64,000 nucleotides of DNA. Origin: Myxococcales bacterium (GTDB lineage Bacteria > Myxococcota_A > UBA796 > GCA-2862545). A program made the position numbers and the translations under genes. This document shows positions 8,225 to 17,181 of the stretch, piece by piece (positions within the stretch are counted from its first letter, which is position 1; each line of letters opens with the position of its first letter). The notes beneath the pieces were generated by a model. The model did no database searches. It was not told the DNA's origin and worked only from the letters and a program-made list of their open reading frames with translations. Location of the stretch: contig JAHQVJ010000175.1 in assembly GCA_019634415.1 (NCBI GenBank), positions 28,041-92,040 on the forward strand, written 5' to 3'.

Positions 8225-9880
8225 TTGAAGGCGCAGCAGTCACGAACACTGCGCGCTCTCTACCGCCGGCGGGTCGACCGCAACCAGTTCATCTCTCCCG
8301 GTCTCGCGCGGGCCCTCACCGAAACCAGCCAGGCCATCGGTCGTCGTGTGGGCTTGCTCATCGACCGCCAGGGCGAGGTGGACAAGGTGGTGGTGGGCGA
8401 CGCGCACCGGGTCTTCCTGCCCGATCTGGGCGCACGCCGCGCCGGAGCCGCACGGTTTCGTGGGGTTCGGCTGATCCTCACCAGCCTGCGTCCCGAGGGG
8501 CTCACCGAAGACGATCTGACCGACCTGGCCTTGCTCCAGCTCGACGCCGTCTCGACCATTCGTGTGCTGCCGGACGGTCTGCCCGGGGAGATCGAGTACG
8601 CCACCCTGCTGCCACCTGCCGCGCAGGAGGTGGAGGAGGGCTCGGAGAAGCTGTGGCGGATCGAGCGCGTGCCCTCCGTGCACCGCTTCGACGACGACTG
8701 GTCGGCTCTGATCACCGATCTGGAGGCGCAGTTCGCCCGTGCGCCTCAGCTGCAGCGGGTGGAAGGGCAAGAGCGCGCCATCTTGGTGGCGGTGGCCACC
8801 AAGGACGTGCACAAGGCGCGTCGCGGACTGCGCGAGCTCGGACGCCTGGCCGACACGGCGGGACTGCAGGTGGCCGACCGAGTGCTCCAGCGGCGCCGCA
8901 AGGTGGACGGCCGCACGGTGCTCGGCCAGGGCAAGCTGCAGGAGCTGGTGATCCGCTCCATGCACCTGGGCGTGGAGGTCCTGGTGTTCGACCGTGAGCT
9001 GGCCCCCAGCCAGCTGCGCAACATCGCGCAGACCACCGATCTGAAGGTGCTCGACCGCACCCAGCTGATCCTCGACATCTTCGCGCAGCACGCGAAGACG
9101 CGCGAAGGCAAGCTGCAGGTGGAGCTGGCGCAGCTGCGCTACCGCATGCCGCGCCTGGCGATCATGCCCACCGCCATGTCGCGCCTCACGGGCGGGATCG
9201 GCGGACGCGGCCCTGGTGAGACCAAGCTCGAGATCAACCGCCGCCGGGCGCAGGAGCGCGTCACGCGGCTGGAGCGACAGCTGCAGCAGCTCTCGCGCAA
9301 CCGCACCACGCGCCGGCAGCGTCGCGATCGCAGCGGCATTCCGGTGGCGTCCATCGTGGGCTACACCAACGCCGGCAAGTCCACGCTGCTCAACCGCATG
9401 ACGCGCAGCGAGGTCGTGGCCGAGGATCAGCTGTTCGCCACCCTCGATCCCACCACCCGCCGCATGCGGTTCCCCGAGCAGCGCGAGATCGTGCTCACCG
9501 ACACCGTCGGCTTCATCGAGGACCTCCCCAAGACGCTGGTGGCCGCCTTCCGCTCCACCCTGGAGGAGCTGGAGGAAGCGGACCTGCTGCTGCACGTGCT
9601 CGACGCATCGGATCCCGACGTGGCGCACCACCGGGAGTCGGTGCAGCGCGTGCTCGCCGATCTGGGGCTGGAGCACCGACCGCAGCTGCTGATCTGGAAC
9701 AAGGCGGACGCCGCCGATCCGGGCGTGCTGCGAGATCTGCTCGACGAGCACGGCGGCATCGCGGTGAGTGCTGCCACGGGCGAGGGGCTGGACGGCCTCG
9801 TGGACCACGTGGAGCGGCGCCTGTTCCGCCAGGCAGCGGAGCATGCACGGGCGGAGCTGAAGCAGGCGCAGGGCGCGTGA
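8225..9880 (+). CDS. hflX: GTPase HflX (ribosome-splitting factor)
   Basis: HflX is a translation GTPase-family protein that binds the large ribosomal subunit and can split stalled ribosomes. The protein is about 551 residues, longer than E. coli HflX because of an N-terminal extension seen in several lineages. The HflX domain shows RTVLGQGKLQELV, FDRELAPSQLRN, DRTQLILDIFAQHAKTREG and GGRGPGETKLE. The G domain has GYTNAGKST (G1), DTVGFIEDLPKTLV (G3) and NKAD (G4). The only ordinary start is TTG at 8225. The frame is open upstream to 8174, and a CTG at 8195 with a good ribosome-binding site is a credible true start. It follows the flotillins and overlaps the next gene by four bases. Confidence 0.94.
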   Translation: MKAQQSRTLRALYRRRVDRNQFISPGLARALTETSQAIGRRVGLLIDRQGEVDKVVVGDAHRVFLPDLGARRAGAARFRGVRLILTSLRPEGLTEDDLTDLALLQLDAVSTIRVLPDGLPGEIEYATLLPPAAQEVEEGSEKLWRIERVPSVHRFDDDWSALITDLEAQFARAPQLQRVEGQERAILVAVATKDVHKARRGLRELGRLADTAGLQVADRVLQRRRKVDGRTVLGQGKLQELVIRSMHLGVEVLVFDRELAPSQLRNIAQTTDLKVLDRTQLILDIFAQHAKTREGKLQVELAQLRYRMPRLAIMPTAMSRLTGGIGGRGPGETKLEINRRRAQERVTRLERQLQQLSRNRTTRRQRRDRSGIPVASIVGYTNAGKSTLLNRMTRSEVVAEDQLFATLDPTTRRMRFPEQREIVLTDTVGFIEDLPKTLVAAFRSTLEELEEADLLLHVLDASDPDVAHHRESVQRVLADLGLEHRPQLLIWNKADAADPGVLRDLLDEHGGIAVSAATGEGLDGLVDHVERRLFRQAAEHARAELKQAQGA

Positions 9881-10353
9881 GGGCGGCCGCCGTCGCCATG
9901 GGATGCGTGCTCGTGGGTTGCCTACAACCCCTGCCCTCGGAGCCGCCCATCGAGCCGGAGCTCACCACGCCCGTCATCGAGTCGGTGGGGCTGGACTGCG
10001 ACTTCGAGGCCGCCCGCTGGACGCTCACGCTGCAGACCACCTCCTGGGCGGGCGACGCCGCGAGCCTGTGGACCACCGACGACGTCTTCGTGGAGCGCTA
10101 CGACCTGCCCAGTGTGGCCTTCGAGCGCGACGGCAGCGGCGAGACCTTCGAGCTCATCCTTCGCGTGATCGGAGACTGGCGCAAGCAGGGCATGGGCAAC
10201 ACCTCGTACACCTGCGCCGACGACGTCTCGGTGATCGTGGCCATCCAGGACCTCGACGGCGTGCTGACCGACTGCCGCACCCTGGGCCCCCAGCCCGAGC
10301 GCTGGGCCGCCATCGAGGGCGCCCCCCCCTGCCCCCTTCCAGACGAGCCGTAG
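9877..10353 (+). CDS. Small lipoprotein of unknown function
   Basis: This protein of about 158 residues starts at a GTG that overlaps the hflX stop (GTGA), so it is translationally coupled. The leader AAAVAMGCVLVGC is a lipoprotein signal with the lipobox LVGC. The mature part is short, acidic and likely beta-rich, with three further cysteines (LDCDFEAARW, SYTCADD, LTDCRTLG) that could form disulfides. I recognise no family. Its stop is one base from the stop of the convergent DUF1552 gene, so no separate terminator exists between them. Confidence 0.6.
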   Translation: MRAAAVAMGCVLVGCLQPLPSEPPIEPELTTPVIESVGLDCDFEAARWTLTLQTTSWAGDAASLWTTDDVFVERYDLPSVAFERDGSGETFELILRVIGDWRKQGMGNTSYTCADDVSVIVAIQDLDGVLTDCRTLGPQPERWAAIEGAPPCPLPDEP

Positions 10354-10354
10354 G

Positions 10355-11677
10355 CTAGGCCAGATCGTCGATGGGGGCGATCCCGTCGGATCCGAAGGTG
10401 CTCACGTCCACCCCCATGGTCTGAAGCATCCACAGGTACAGATCCGCGATGGGGCGCCCCAGCTCGTTGGTGGTGGGCGTGTAGCGTCGGTGGATCCCCG
10501 GCTGATGCACGCCGTTGCCCCCGCCCGCGAGCAATACCGGCAGGTTGTGGTGATCGTGGCGATCGCCGTCGGAGATCTCGGAGCTGAAGTAGGCGAGCGT
10601 GCCGTCCAGTAGGGAGCCCTGGGCGTCTGGCGTGGCGTCGAGGCGCGACACCAGATCGGCGAACTGCGCCACCTCCCAGTTCCCGATGGTCACCAGATCC
10701 AGGATGTTCGTCTCCAGATCCTGGTGGTGCGAGATCTGATGGTGGGCGCCGGGCACGCCGATGAAGTCGTAGGTCTGGTTCGACGCGGCCGGGCCGATCA
10801 TGAACGTGACCACCCGCGTCATGTCGCACTGCAGCGCGAGCACCATCAGCTCGTGCATCACCCCCACGTGCTCCGCGTAGGACACGTCGCGGGGCGGCCG
10901 CTCGGCCGGCGCACAGCTCCCGCCACCGCCCATCGATCCCACCCGCACCTCCACCTCGCGCACGGCGGTGAGGTACTGGTCGAGCTTGAGCCGATCGTCG
11001 GCCCCCATGCGCACCTGCAGCGACAGCGCCTCGGTGTGCACCTCGTCGAGGATGCTCGCCCGCATGCGCCCGCGCAGCAGACGCTGCTCGGGGGTGAGCG
11101 ACAGGTCTACGCCGAACAGGCGATCGAAGAGCACCTGCGGATCCGTGATGTTGGGCAGCGGCGTCTGCGGCCCAGCCCACGCCACGTTGCGGGTGTAGGC
11201 ACAGGAGTACCCTGCGGTGCAGTCGCCGGTGTTGCCACCGGGCTGGATCCCCACCTGCAGCGACGGGAACGGGGTGTCCTGCCCGATGGTCTGCGCGACC
11301 ACCTGATCCATGGACACACCGTTGTAGATGTCGTTGCCGGCGGTGTGGCGAATGGGCACGCAGGTCAAGAAGGAGCCGGTGCCGCGGGCATGATCGCCCG
11401 CCACCACGTCCACTGCGGGCACGTTGGCGAAGCCCGTGAGCACGCTCACCCGGTCCTTCACCGGCTGAAGCGAGCCCGTGATCTCCTTGAGATCGTAGTC
11501 GGGGCCTTCGTTGTCGGGGGTGAAGAACCCCATCTGCATGCCGTTGGGCACGTAGTACACGAGCAGCCGCGTGGGCGGCGTGATCTGGCCCCCCCAGCTG
11601 CTGCGCGGCAGCAGCGAGGGCAGCAGCGGCAAGCCGATGGCGGCACTCGCACCCATCAGGAACTGACGACGCTTCAT
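10355..11677 (-). CDS. DUF1552 domain protein with Tat-type signal
   Basis: This 440-residue exported protein begins MKRRQFLMGASAAIGLPLLPS, a twin-arginine-like leader that suggests export in a folded state. The body matches the DUF1552 family: LLVYYVPNGMQMGFF near the N-terminus, a GDHARGTGSFLT segment, VSMDQVVAQTIG, and the C-terminal HHQ and DRHDHHNLPVLLAGGG stretches rich in His, which could bind metal. DUF1552 genes almost always follow genes of the DUF1587/1592/1588/1585 group, as here, where the ATG overlaps the preceding stop (ATGA). The joint function is not established; a role in extracellular oxidation or polymer degradation has been suggested only from context. Confidence 0.85.
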   Translation of the reverse strand: MKRRQFLMGASAAIGLPLLPSLLPRSSWGGQITPPTRLLVYYVPNGMQMGFFTPDNEGPDYDLKEITGSLQPVKDRVSVLTGFANVPAVDVVAGDHARGTGSFLTCVPIRHTAGNDIYNGVSMDQVVAQTIGQDTPFPSLQVGIQPGGNTGDCTAGYSCAYTRNVAWAGPQTPLPNITDPQVLFDRLFGVDLSLTPEQRLLRGRMRASILDEVHTEALSLQVRMGADDRLKLDQYLTAVREVEVRVGSMGGGGSCAPAERPPRDVSYAEHVGVMHELMVLALQCDMTRVVTFMIGPAASNQTYDFIGVPGAHHQISHHQDLETNILDLVTIGNWEVAQFADLVSRLDATPDAQGSLLDGTLAYFSSEISDGDRHDHHNLPVLLAGGGNGVHQPGIHRRYTPTTNELGRPIADLYLWMLQTMGVDVSTFGSDGIAPIDDLA

Positions 11678-13764
11678 GGCGTGCCCTCCACGACGCTGGG
11701 CCCTTGGTGGCGGAAGGCCTCGGACCGCACGATCCCCACCACGATCTCGGAGAAGCGATAGCCCGACGCCACGAAGGCCTCCTCGATCTCGGCGAGGGTG
11801 GCCGCATCGCTGTCGACGTACTCCTCCTCCGGATCGTCCTTGTCGGAGTCGAAGTCGGGGTTGGCCATGGGCGGCCGCCCCAGGGCGTAGGTGAAGGTAC
11901 GCTCCACCGCACAGGCCGGGATCCGCTCGTCGACGGCCAGCAGATCAGCCAGCTCGCGAGGCCCGTCGAAGGCGCCCGCACCGGGCAGCACCCCCGTGAT
12001 GTCGATGGGTCGGCCCTGCGCATCGGTGCTGCGCGCCGCCCCCACGGCGTCGAAGCCCTCCAGCGACAGCCCGATGGGATCCATCGCGTTGTGGCAGAAG
12101 GCGCAGCCCGGATTCGCCACGTGCTCCGCCAGCTGCTCCCGCGCGGTGGGGATCTCGCTCGGATCGTTGGTGGGCACGTCCTCGGCGAGCTGCAGGTCCA
12201 CGGAGTCCGGCGGCGGATCGGGCTCGTCGCACATCAGGTTCTCGAGCACCCACTTGCCCCGCAGCACGGGGGAGGTGCGGTTGGGGTGCGACAGGGCGGT
12301 GAGCAGCCCCGCGCGCGTGAACCACCCAGCTCGGTCAGGCACCGTGGCCATCTCGGGCGCCAGGGGCGTGCTGGCGGGCAGCCCGTAGTAGTCGCGCAGG
12401 CGCGCGTCCACGAAGGTGTCCTCGGTGGTGAGCAGGTCGAGCAGGGAGCGATCCGACAGCAGGATGGCCTCCCCCAGCGCCTGCAGCTCCAGCTTCATGG
12501 AGCGACGCAGCCCCTCGTCGAAGTGCGGATACAGATCCCCGTTGGGCGAGGCGTCGTCGAGCTTGCGGATCCCGAGCCACTGGCCCCCCAGGTTCTCCAC
12601 CAGCGCCCTGGCCTTCGGATCGCGCAGCATGCGGCGCGCCTCGGTCTCGAGCACCGCCGGATCCCGCAGCGCCCCCGATGCCCCCAGATCCAGCAGCCGG
12701 TCGTCGGGCATGCTCGACCACAGGAAGTACGACAGCCGCGAGGCGAGCCCGATGGAGCTGACGGAGTGCCCCGCACCGGGACGCGCGGGCAGCTCCACCC
12801 GGTACAGGAAGTGCGGCGACACCAGGAACGCCTTCACGACGGTGCGGATCCCCTCGATCCAGTCGCCGCCAGCACCCCGTGCAGCCCCATACAGCGCCAG
12901 CTTTCGGTCCAGCTCGCCCTCGGTGAGCGGACGCCGCCACGCCCGCGGCCCAAAGGTGCGCACGATCTGCTCGGCGCAGGCGGCCTCGCCGATCTCGGCG
13001 GGGTCGCACACCAGCACCACCTCGCGACCGGGATGGGGCTCTCGGGGCACGTCCAAGGGCCCCGTCACCGTGATCCGATCGACGATCAGGTTGCGGTCGT
13101 AGCCGACGGCGGGGCCATCGTCGGACAGCTCGGGATCCTTGAACTCGTTGGTGTAGGCGGCGGAGATCACGTGCCGCCCCTGGGTGAGCGACAGCCGCAC
13201 GGCGTGGGACGCGGGCACACCGAGCTGCCCGTCGTAGGAGGCCTCCACGTCGAAGCTGGCCACGTCCGCACCGTCGACACGGATGGCGAGGTTGGCGATC
13301 TCCTCACCGGCCTGCATGGCGAAAGCGGCCACGTCGATGGTGTAGTCGCCAGCCGACGGGGCCCACACCACCGCATCGATGGCGCCTTCCACCCAGAGCA
13401 CCCAGCCGGTGGAGTCCCACACGTTGCCGTGATCGGCGCTCACCTCGGTCCCCTCGGCCTCGAAGGTCCAGTGCTGCGGCGGCACGGTGCCCACGGCGAA
13501 CAGCTCGTCGAGCAAGTCGTCGGCAGACGAGTCGAGTAGCTCGATGTGCAGCGGCGACAGCGACAGCGCGTGGGCCTGGTTGTCGAAGCCCACGGCGAAG
13601 TCGTCGGCGGGGAACGTGCGCGCCGGCTTCAGATCGGTGCCGAACAGGTCGCGCACGGTGTTGTCGTACTCGGCGCGGTTGAGCCGATGCACCACCACCC
13701 GCGCAGGGGGCTCGGCCGAGCGACACCCCATGAACATCCATGCCAGCCACATGCTGCTCACCAT
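11674..13764 (-). CDS. DUF1587/DUF1595/DUF1592/DUF1588/DUF1585 multidomain lipoprotein
   Basis: This 696-residue surface or periplasmic protein has a leader ending in the lipobox-like MFMGC. Domains in order: DUF1587 (HRLNRAEYDNTVRDLFGT, residues about 26-80), a beta-rich carbohydrate-binding-like insert (about 100-240, WTFEAEGTEVS to DRITVTG), DUF1595 (FGPRAWRRPLTEGELD), DUF1592 (SRLSYFLWSSMPDDRLLD, LGGQWLGIRKLDD), DUF1588 (RAGLLTALSHPNRTSPVLRG) and DUF1585 (GPRELADLL to ERTFTYALGR). A CAFCHNAMDP segment near residue 600 has the CxxCH haem-c motif. This architecture is typical of Planctomycetota and Myxococcota. It starts 2 nt after the FG-GAP gene and overlaps the DUF1552 gene, so the three form one transcript. 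Confidence 0.88.
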   Translation of the reverse strand: MVSSMWLAWMFMGCRSAEPPARVVVHRLNRAEYDNTVRDLFGTDLKPARTFPADDFAVGFDNQAHALSLSPLHIELLDSSADDLLDELFAVGTVPPQHWTFEAEGTEVSADHGNVWDSTGWVLWVEGAIDAVVWAPSAGDYTIDVAAFAMQAGEEIANLAIRVDGADVASFDVEASYDGQLGVPASHAVRLSLTQGRHVISAAYTNEFKDPELSDDGPAVGYDRNLIVDRITVTGPLDVPREPHPGREVVLVCDPAEIGEAACAEQIVRTFGPRAWRRPLTEGELDRKLALYGAARGAGGDWIEGIRTVVKAFLVSPHFLYRVELPARPGAGHSVSSIGLASRLSYFLWSSMPDDRLLDLGASGALRDPAVLETEARRMLRDPKARALVENLGGQWLGIRKLDDASPNGDLYPHFDEGLRRSMKLELQALGEAILLSDRSLLDLLTTEDTFVDARLRDYYGLPASTPLAPEMATVPDRAGWFTRAGLLTALSHPNRTSPVLRGKWVLENLMCDEPDPPPDSVDLQLAEDVPTNDPSEIPTAREQLAEHVANPGCAFCHNAMDPIGLSLEGFDAVGAARSTDAQGRPIDITGVLPGAGAFDGPRELADLLAVDERIPACAVERTFTYALGRPPMANPDFDSDKDDPEEEYVDSDAATLAEIEEAFVASGYRFSEIVVGIVRSEAFRHQGPSVVEGTP

Positions 13765-13766
13765 GA

Positions 13767-15803
13767 TCAGTACCCGAACGTGAAGATGTAGGCGGCGCCA
13801 CCCGAGGGGGCGGTGCCGTCGTGGAACGGAGCGCCCACGAGCAGATCCTGGAAGCCGTCGCCGTCGACGTCGCCGGCACCGGCCACGGACGCCCCCGCGA
13901 AGTCGAAGGGCGCCGCTCCGACGATCTTGAAGTCGGCGTCGGCGAGATCGATGGAGCCGTTCACGGGTCCGAAGAGCACGTAGACGGCGCCTGCGTCCTC
14001 GCCGCCCTCGTCGCGGCCCGGCGCTCCGATGGCCACATCGTCGTGGCCGTCGCCGTCGATGTCGCCGATGCCCGCCACGCTGGTGCCGGTGAGATCGCCC
14101 TCGTCGACGCCGAACAGGAAGGCCTCGGGCTCGTTCATGTTGTTCTCGCCCGGCCCCCCACGGGCGGCGGGCCCATAGGAGATATAGGCCTTGCCAGCGT
14201 CCACGGCGGCTTGATCGTTCTCGGGGGCGCCGATGATCAGGTCCGCCAAGCCATCGTCGTCGAGATCGCCGGCGCTGGCCACCGACGTGCCCAGCCTGTC
14301 GTCGCGACCCTCCCCGATCATCGCACCGTCGGCCTCCCCGAGGCTACGCTCGGTCAGGGTGTGCGTGGAGAACTGAAAGGCCGCTCCGGCATTCTCTCGG
14401 TTGCGATTCGACGCACAGGCGCCCACCACGATGTCTTGGTCACCGTCACCGTTCAGATCCCCCGCGCCCGACACGGCACAGCCTGCCTGATCGTCCTCGC
14501 TCTCCCCGCGAAGCACGTAGTCGACGTGCTCCAAGCCCACGAGTCCCTCCACCGGCCCGCTGACCAGATACGCAGCACCTGCCTGCCTGGCGGCCGCCGA
14601 GTTGATCACCGCGCCGATCAGGATGTCGTCGTTGCCGTCGCCGTCGACGTCCCCCGGCCCAGCCACCGCATTGCCCGCCTGATCGAACTGGCTCTCCCCC
14701 ACGATCTTGGCGTAGGCGTCGAGGAGATCCACCGTGCCGCTGCGCTCGAGACGCACCACGTAGGCCGCCCCCGAGTTGTTGTCGGTGGTGTCGTCGTACT
14801 GGGCCCCGATGAGCATGTCGGGCCGATCCCCGTTCCCGTCCCCGGACAGAAACCCACCCGGCGCCACGGAGAAGCCCGCCCAGTCGTCTTCACCTTCCCC
14901 CGTCCACTTCACGCGTGCGTCCGCCATGTCGAACAGCCCGGTGATGGGCACGGGAGGGCCCAAGGGCTTGCCCTTCTTCGACCGCGGGACCTCGGCTCCC
15001 ATCACCAGGTAGGCCGCACCGTGCTTCTGCCCCTCGCCGTAGGCCCCGATGAGCATGTCCCCGAAGCCATCACCGTCGACGTCCCCCGCCGCCGACACGG
15101 ACTGCCCCGTCCAGTCGTCCGTCGCCGTGCCCAGCAGGGTGATGTCCGCCGTGGACACGGACCGGTCCGAGAAGCAGATCCACTGCTGATCCCCTTCCTC
15201 CCGGTTCGGCGTGGAGGTGTCGTCGCAGTCGTTGACCACCCCGTCGCCACAGGTCTCCGGAGCCCCCGGGAAGCTGTTCGCGTCGAAGTCGTCGCAGTCG
15301 TCCGCCCGCAGGAAGCCGTCGCCGTCCACGTCGTCGTCGGGTGTGTCGGGGCTGCAGTCGTTGTCGAGACCGTCGTAGGGAACCTCGGCGGTGCCCGGAC
15401 TCACCTCGAAGCGCGTGTCGTCGCAGTCCAGCCCGCCGTAGGGCTCGTCACTGCGCACCCAGCCATCGCCGTCCCGATCGCAGGTGGTGTCGCAGTCGTC
15501 GTCGGCGCAGTCCACGATGTAGTCGCGGTCGTCGTCGATGCCGTTGGCGCAGTCCTCGGGATCGCCGGGCGACCAGTCGCAGGCGCTGGTGCACTCGTCG
15601 TCGGCGCAGTCCACCAGGCCGTCACCGTCGTCGTCGACGTTGTTGAAGCAGCGCTCCCCACACGAGGCGTAGCAGTCCTGATCGCCGCAGTCGACGAAGC
15701 CGTCCTTGTCGTCGTCGGCTCCGTTGTCGCACTTCTCCTTGCGACCGCACCCCGCAACGAGCAAGGACGCGCTAACCAACACCGTCAGAAGGGTCTTCGT
15801 CAT
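13767..15803 (-). CDS. MopE-type / FG-GAP repeat lipoprotein
   Basis: This 678-residue lipoprotein has the leader VLVSASLLVAGC with a canonical lipobox (LVAGC). Residues 22-210 are Asp/Cys-rich repeats: DNGADDDKDGFVDCGDQDC, NNVDDDGDGLVDCADDEC, and the MopE-like DCDDTRFEVSPGTAEVPYDG and DDCDDFDANSFPGAPE. From about residue 225 there are seven FG-GAP blades with DVDGDGxxDxLIGA signatures, predicting a calcium-binding beta-propeller. It is first in the operon with the DUF1592-type and DUF1552 genes, which suggests a shared role at the cell surface. The duplicated organisation resembles the protein at 782-2638. Confidence 0.82.
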   Translation of the reverse strand: MTKTLLTVLVSASLLVAGCGRKEKCDNGADDDKDGFVDCGDQDCYASCGERCFNNVDDDGDGLVDCADDECTSACDWSPGDPEDCANGIDDDRDYIVDCADDDCDTTCDRDGDGWVRSDEPYGGLDCDDTRFEVSPGTAEVPYDGLDNDCSPDTPDDDVDGDGFLRADDCDDFDANSFPGAPETCGDGVVNDCDDTSTPNREEGDQQWICFSDRSVSTADITLLGTATDDWTGQSVSAAGDVDGDGFGDMLIGAYGEGQKHGAAYLVMGAEVPRSKKGKPLGPPVPITGLFDMADARVKWTGEGEDDWAGFSVAPGGFLSGDGNGDRPDMLIGAQYDDTTDNNSGAAYVVRLERSGTVDLLDAYAKIVGESQFDQAGNAVAGPGDVDGDGNDDILIGAVINSAAARQAGAAYLVSGPVEGLVGLEHVDYVLRGESEDDQAGCAVSGAGDLNGDGDQDIVVGACASNRNRENAGAAFQFSTHTLTERSLGEADGAMIGEGRDDRLGTSVASAGDLDDDGLADLIIGAPENDQAAVDAGKAYISYGPAARGGPGENNMNEPEAFLFGVDEGDLTGTSVAGIGDIDGDGHDDVAIGAPGRDEGGEDAGAVYVLFGPVNGSIDLADADFKIVGAAPFDFAGASVAGAGDVDGDGFQDLLVGAPFHDGTAPSGGAAYIFTFGY

Positions 15804-15850
15804 AGGGTGTCGAGTCTAACGTAGAGAATCGGCCATCCGCGACACCACAG

Positions 15851-16420
15851 TCACTCGTGAAAGCACACCTGAAGCAGGGTGCACGCCTCGGACGCCTCGT
15901 AGGGCAGCTGCACCACGCGAGGAGCCGCGTCCAGCAGCATGGCCGTGGGAGAGCCCTCGAGGGTCGACGAGGCAGGGAGTACCACCCGCCGAGCCGTCAC
16001 CTCGCGCACGTCCGCCAGCGCCAGACCGTCCCCCGCCCACGGCGCGTCGCGTCGCAGGAAGACACCAGGCACCGCCGACCGGAGCACGCTCGGCTTGCGG
16101 ATCTGCACGCTCGCCCACGCCAGCGGCGCCCGCGCCTCGCCGGGCCCAGGCGGTGCGAGCACCAACCGCAGCAGCGCCACGCCGAGCACCTCGATGAGCC
16201 GGAAGCGGCCCTCCGTGCACAGGTACCGCACCTGCGAGTCCACAGCACCGTAGTCCACGCCGGCCTCCAGATCGCCGGTGGTGCCGCACGGATCGAGGTC
16301 CATGCCCATGCACAGCGAGATGGACAGCGCCTGGGGCTCGATCCGCTCCCGCGGCAGGATCCCCACGATGCACGCCAGCTCCAGATCCAGCTGCACGTGG
16401 TCGATGTGGGCCCCGCCCAT
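15851..16420 (-). CDS. FolB-like dihydroneopterin aldolase-family protein with C-terminal extension
   Basis: This 189-residue protein's first 120 residues match the FolB/FolX tunnelling fold: HVQLDLELACIVGILPRERIEPQALSISL with the Glu of the PRER turn, VDYGAVDSQVRYLC, FRLIEVLGVALLRLVLA, and IRKPSVL with the conserved Lys. FolB cleaves dihydroneopterin in folate synthesis; FolX epimerises its triphosphate. About 65 further residues (REVTARRVVLPASST to the terminal LLQVCFHE) are not part of FolB and were not recognised. The ATG overlaps the stop of the reductase by one base, and that reductase is of a pteridine-reducing type, which supports a pterin substrate. Confidence 0.75.
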   Translation of the reverse strand: MGGAHIDHVQLDLELACIVGILPRERIEPQALSISLCMGMDLDPCGTTGDLEAGVDYGAVDSQVRYLCTEGRFRLIEVLGVALLRLVLAPPGPGEARAPLAWASVQIRKPSVLRSAVPGVFLRRDAPWAGDGLALADVREVTARRVVLPASSTLEGSPTAMLLDAAPRVVQLPYEASEACTLLQVCFHE

Positions 16421-17181
16421 CAGTACCGCTTCCCCAGGCCACCATCCACGGGCACGATGGCGCCGTTGACATAGTGCGCCTCGAGGGTGAGGAAGCGCAC
16501 CAGCCGCGCGATGTCGTCGGGAGCGCCCACGCGCTTCAGGGGAATGCGGGAGGCCAGTCGACCGCGCCGCTCGTCGGAGTAGGCTGGCGGCCAAGCCACG
16601 TGACCGGGGCTGATCCCCACCGTGCGCACCGCGGGCGCCAGCTCCAGCGCCATGGTCTTCACGAGCATCACGAGTCCCGCCTTCGACACCGAGTAGTGGG
16701 TGTACCCGACTTGCGGGTTGTCGGCTCCGATGTCGCACATGTGCACCACCACGCCGTGCTGCCCCGCGGGTGCGCCGATGGCCGACGGATCGGCCGCACG
16801 CAGCGCCGACAGGAACCCTCGACACAGCAGGAACGGCGCTCGGGTGTTGATCGCCTGCACCCGATCCCACTCGGCCGCGTCGATCTCCTCGAACGGCACG
16901 GGGTCGTACACGCTCGCGTTGTTGACCAGCAGGCTGATCTGGTCCCAGCGCTCCAGCACACCGCTCACCAGGCCCTGCACCTGATCGGTGTGGGCCAGGT
17001 CCGCCGCCACCGTGAACGCATCGGCCCCCGCGGCCCGACACTGTGCCGCCACCTCCTCCGCCTGCTCGGCGCCGCTGCGATGGTGCACCGCCACGTCGAA
17101 GCCCGACTGCGCGAGGTGCAGACAGATCGCCCGCCCCACCCGCTTGGCCCCACCCGTCACCACCGCGCGCGGACGGCTCAC
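16420..17181 (-). CDS. SDR-family oxidoreductase, pteridine reductase (FolM/PTR1)-like
   Basis: This 253-residue NAD(P)-dependent short-chain dehydrogenase has the cofactor motif TGGAKRVG, of the TGxxxRxG form found in pteridine reductases and FolM rather than the usual TGxxxGIG. It also has NNAS, a YTHYSVSKAGL active site with the YxxxK pair, and the C-terminal VNGAIVPVDGGLGKRY. The likely reaction is reduction of dihydromonapterin or dihydrofolate. The start is the GTG at 17181, which overlaps the stop of the transporter gene (GTGA). The frame stays open upstream, but that part lies over the transporter and lacks SDR similarity. Position between a queuosine-precursor transporter and a FolB-like gene fits pterin metabolism. 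Confidence 0.82.
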   Translation of the reverse strand: MSRPRAVVTGGAKRVGRAICLHLAQSGFDVAVHHRSGAEQAEEVAAQCRAAGADAFTVAADLAHTDQVQGLVSGVLERWDQISLLVNNASVYDPVPFEEIDAAEWDRVQAINTRAPFLLCRGFLSALRAADPSAIGAPAGQHGVVVHMCDIGADNPQVGYTHYSVSKAGLVMLVKTMALELAPAVRTVGISPGHVAWPPAYSDERRGRLASRIPLKRVGAPDDIARLVRFLTLEAHYVNGAIVPVDGGLGKRY

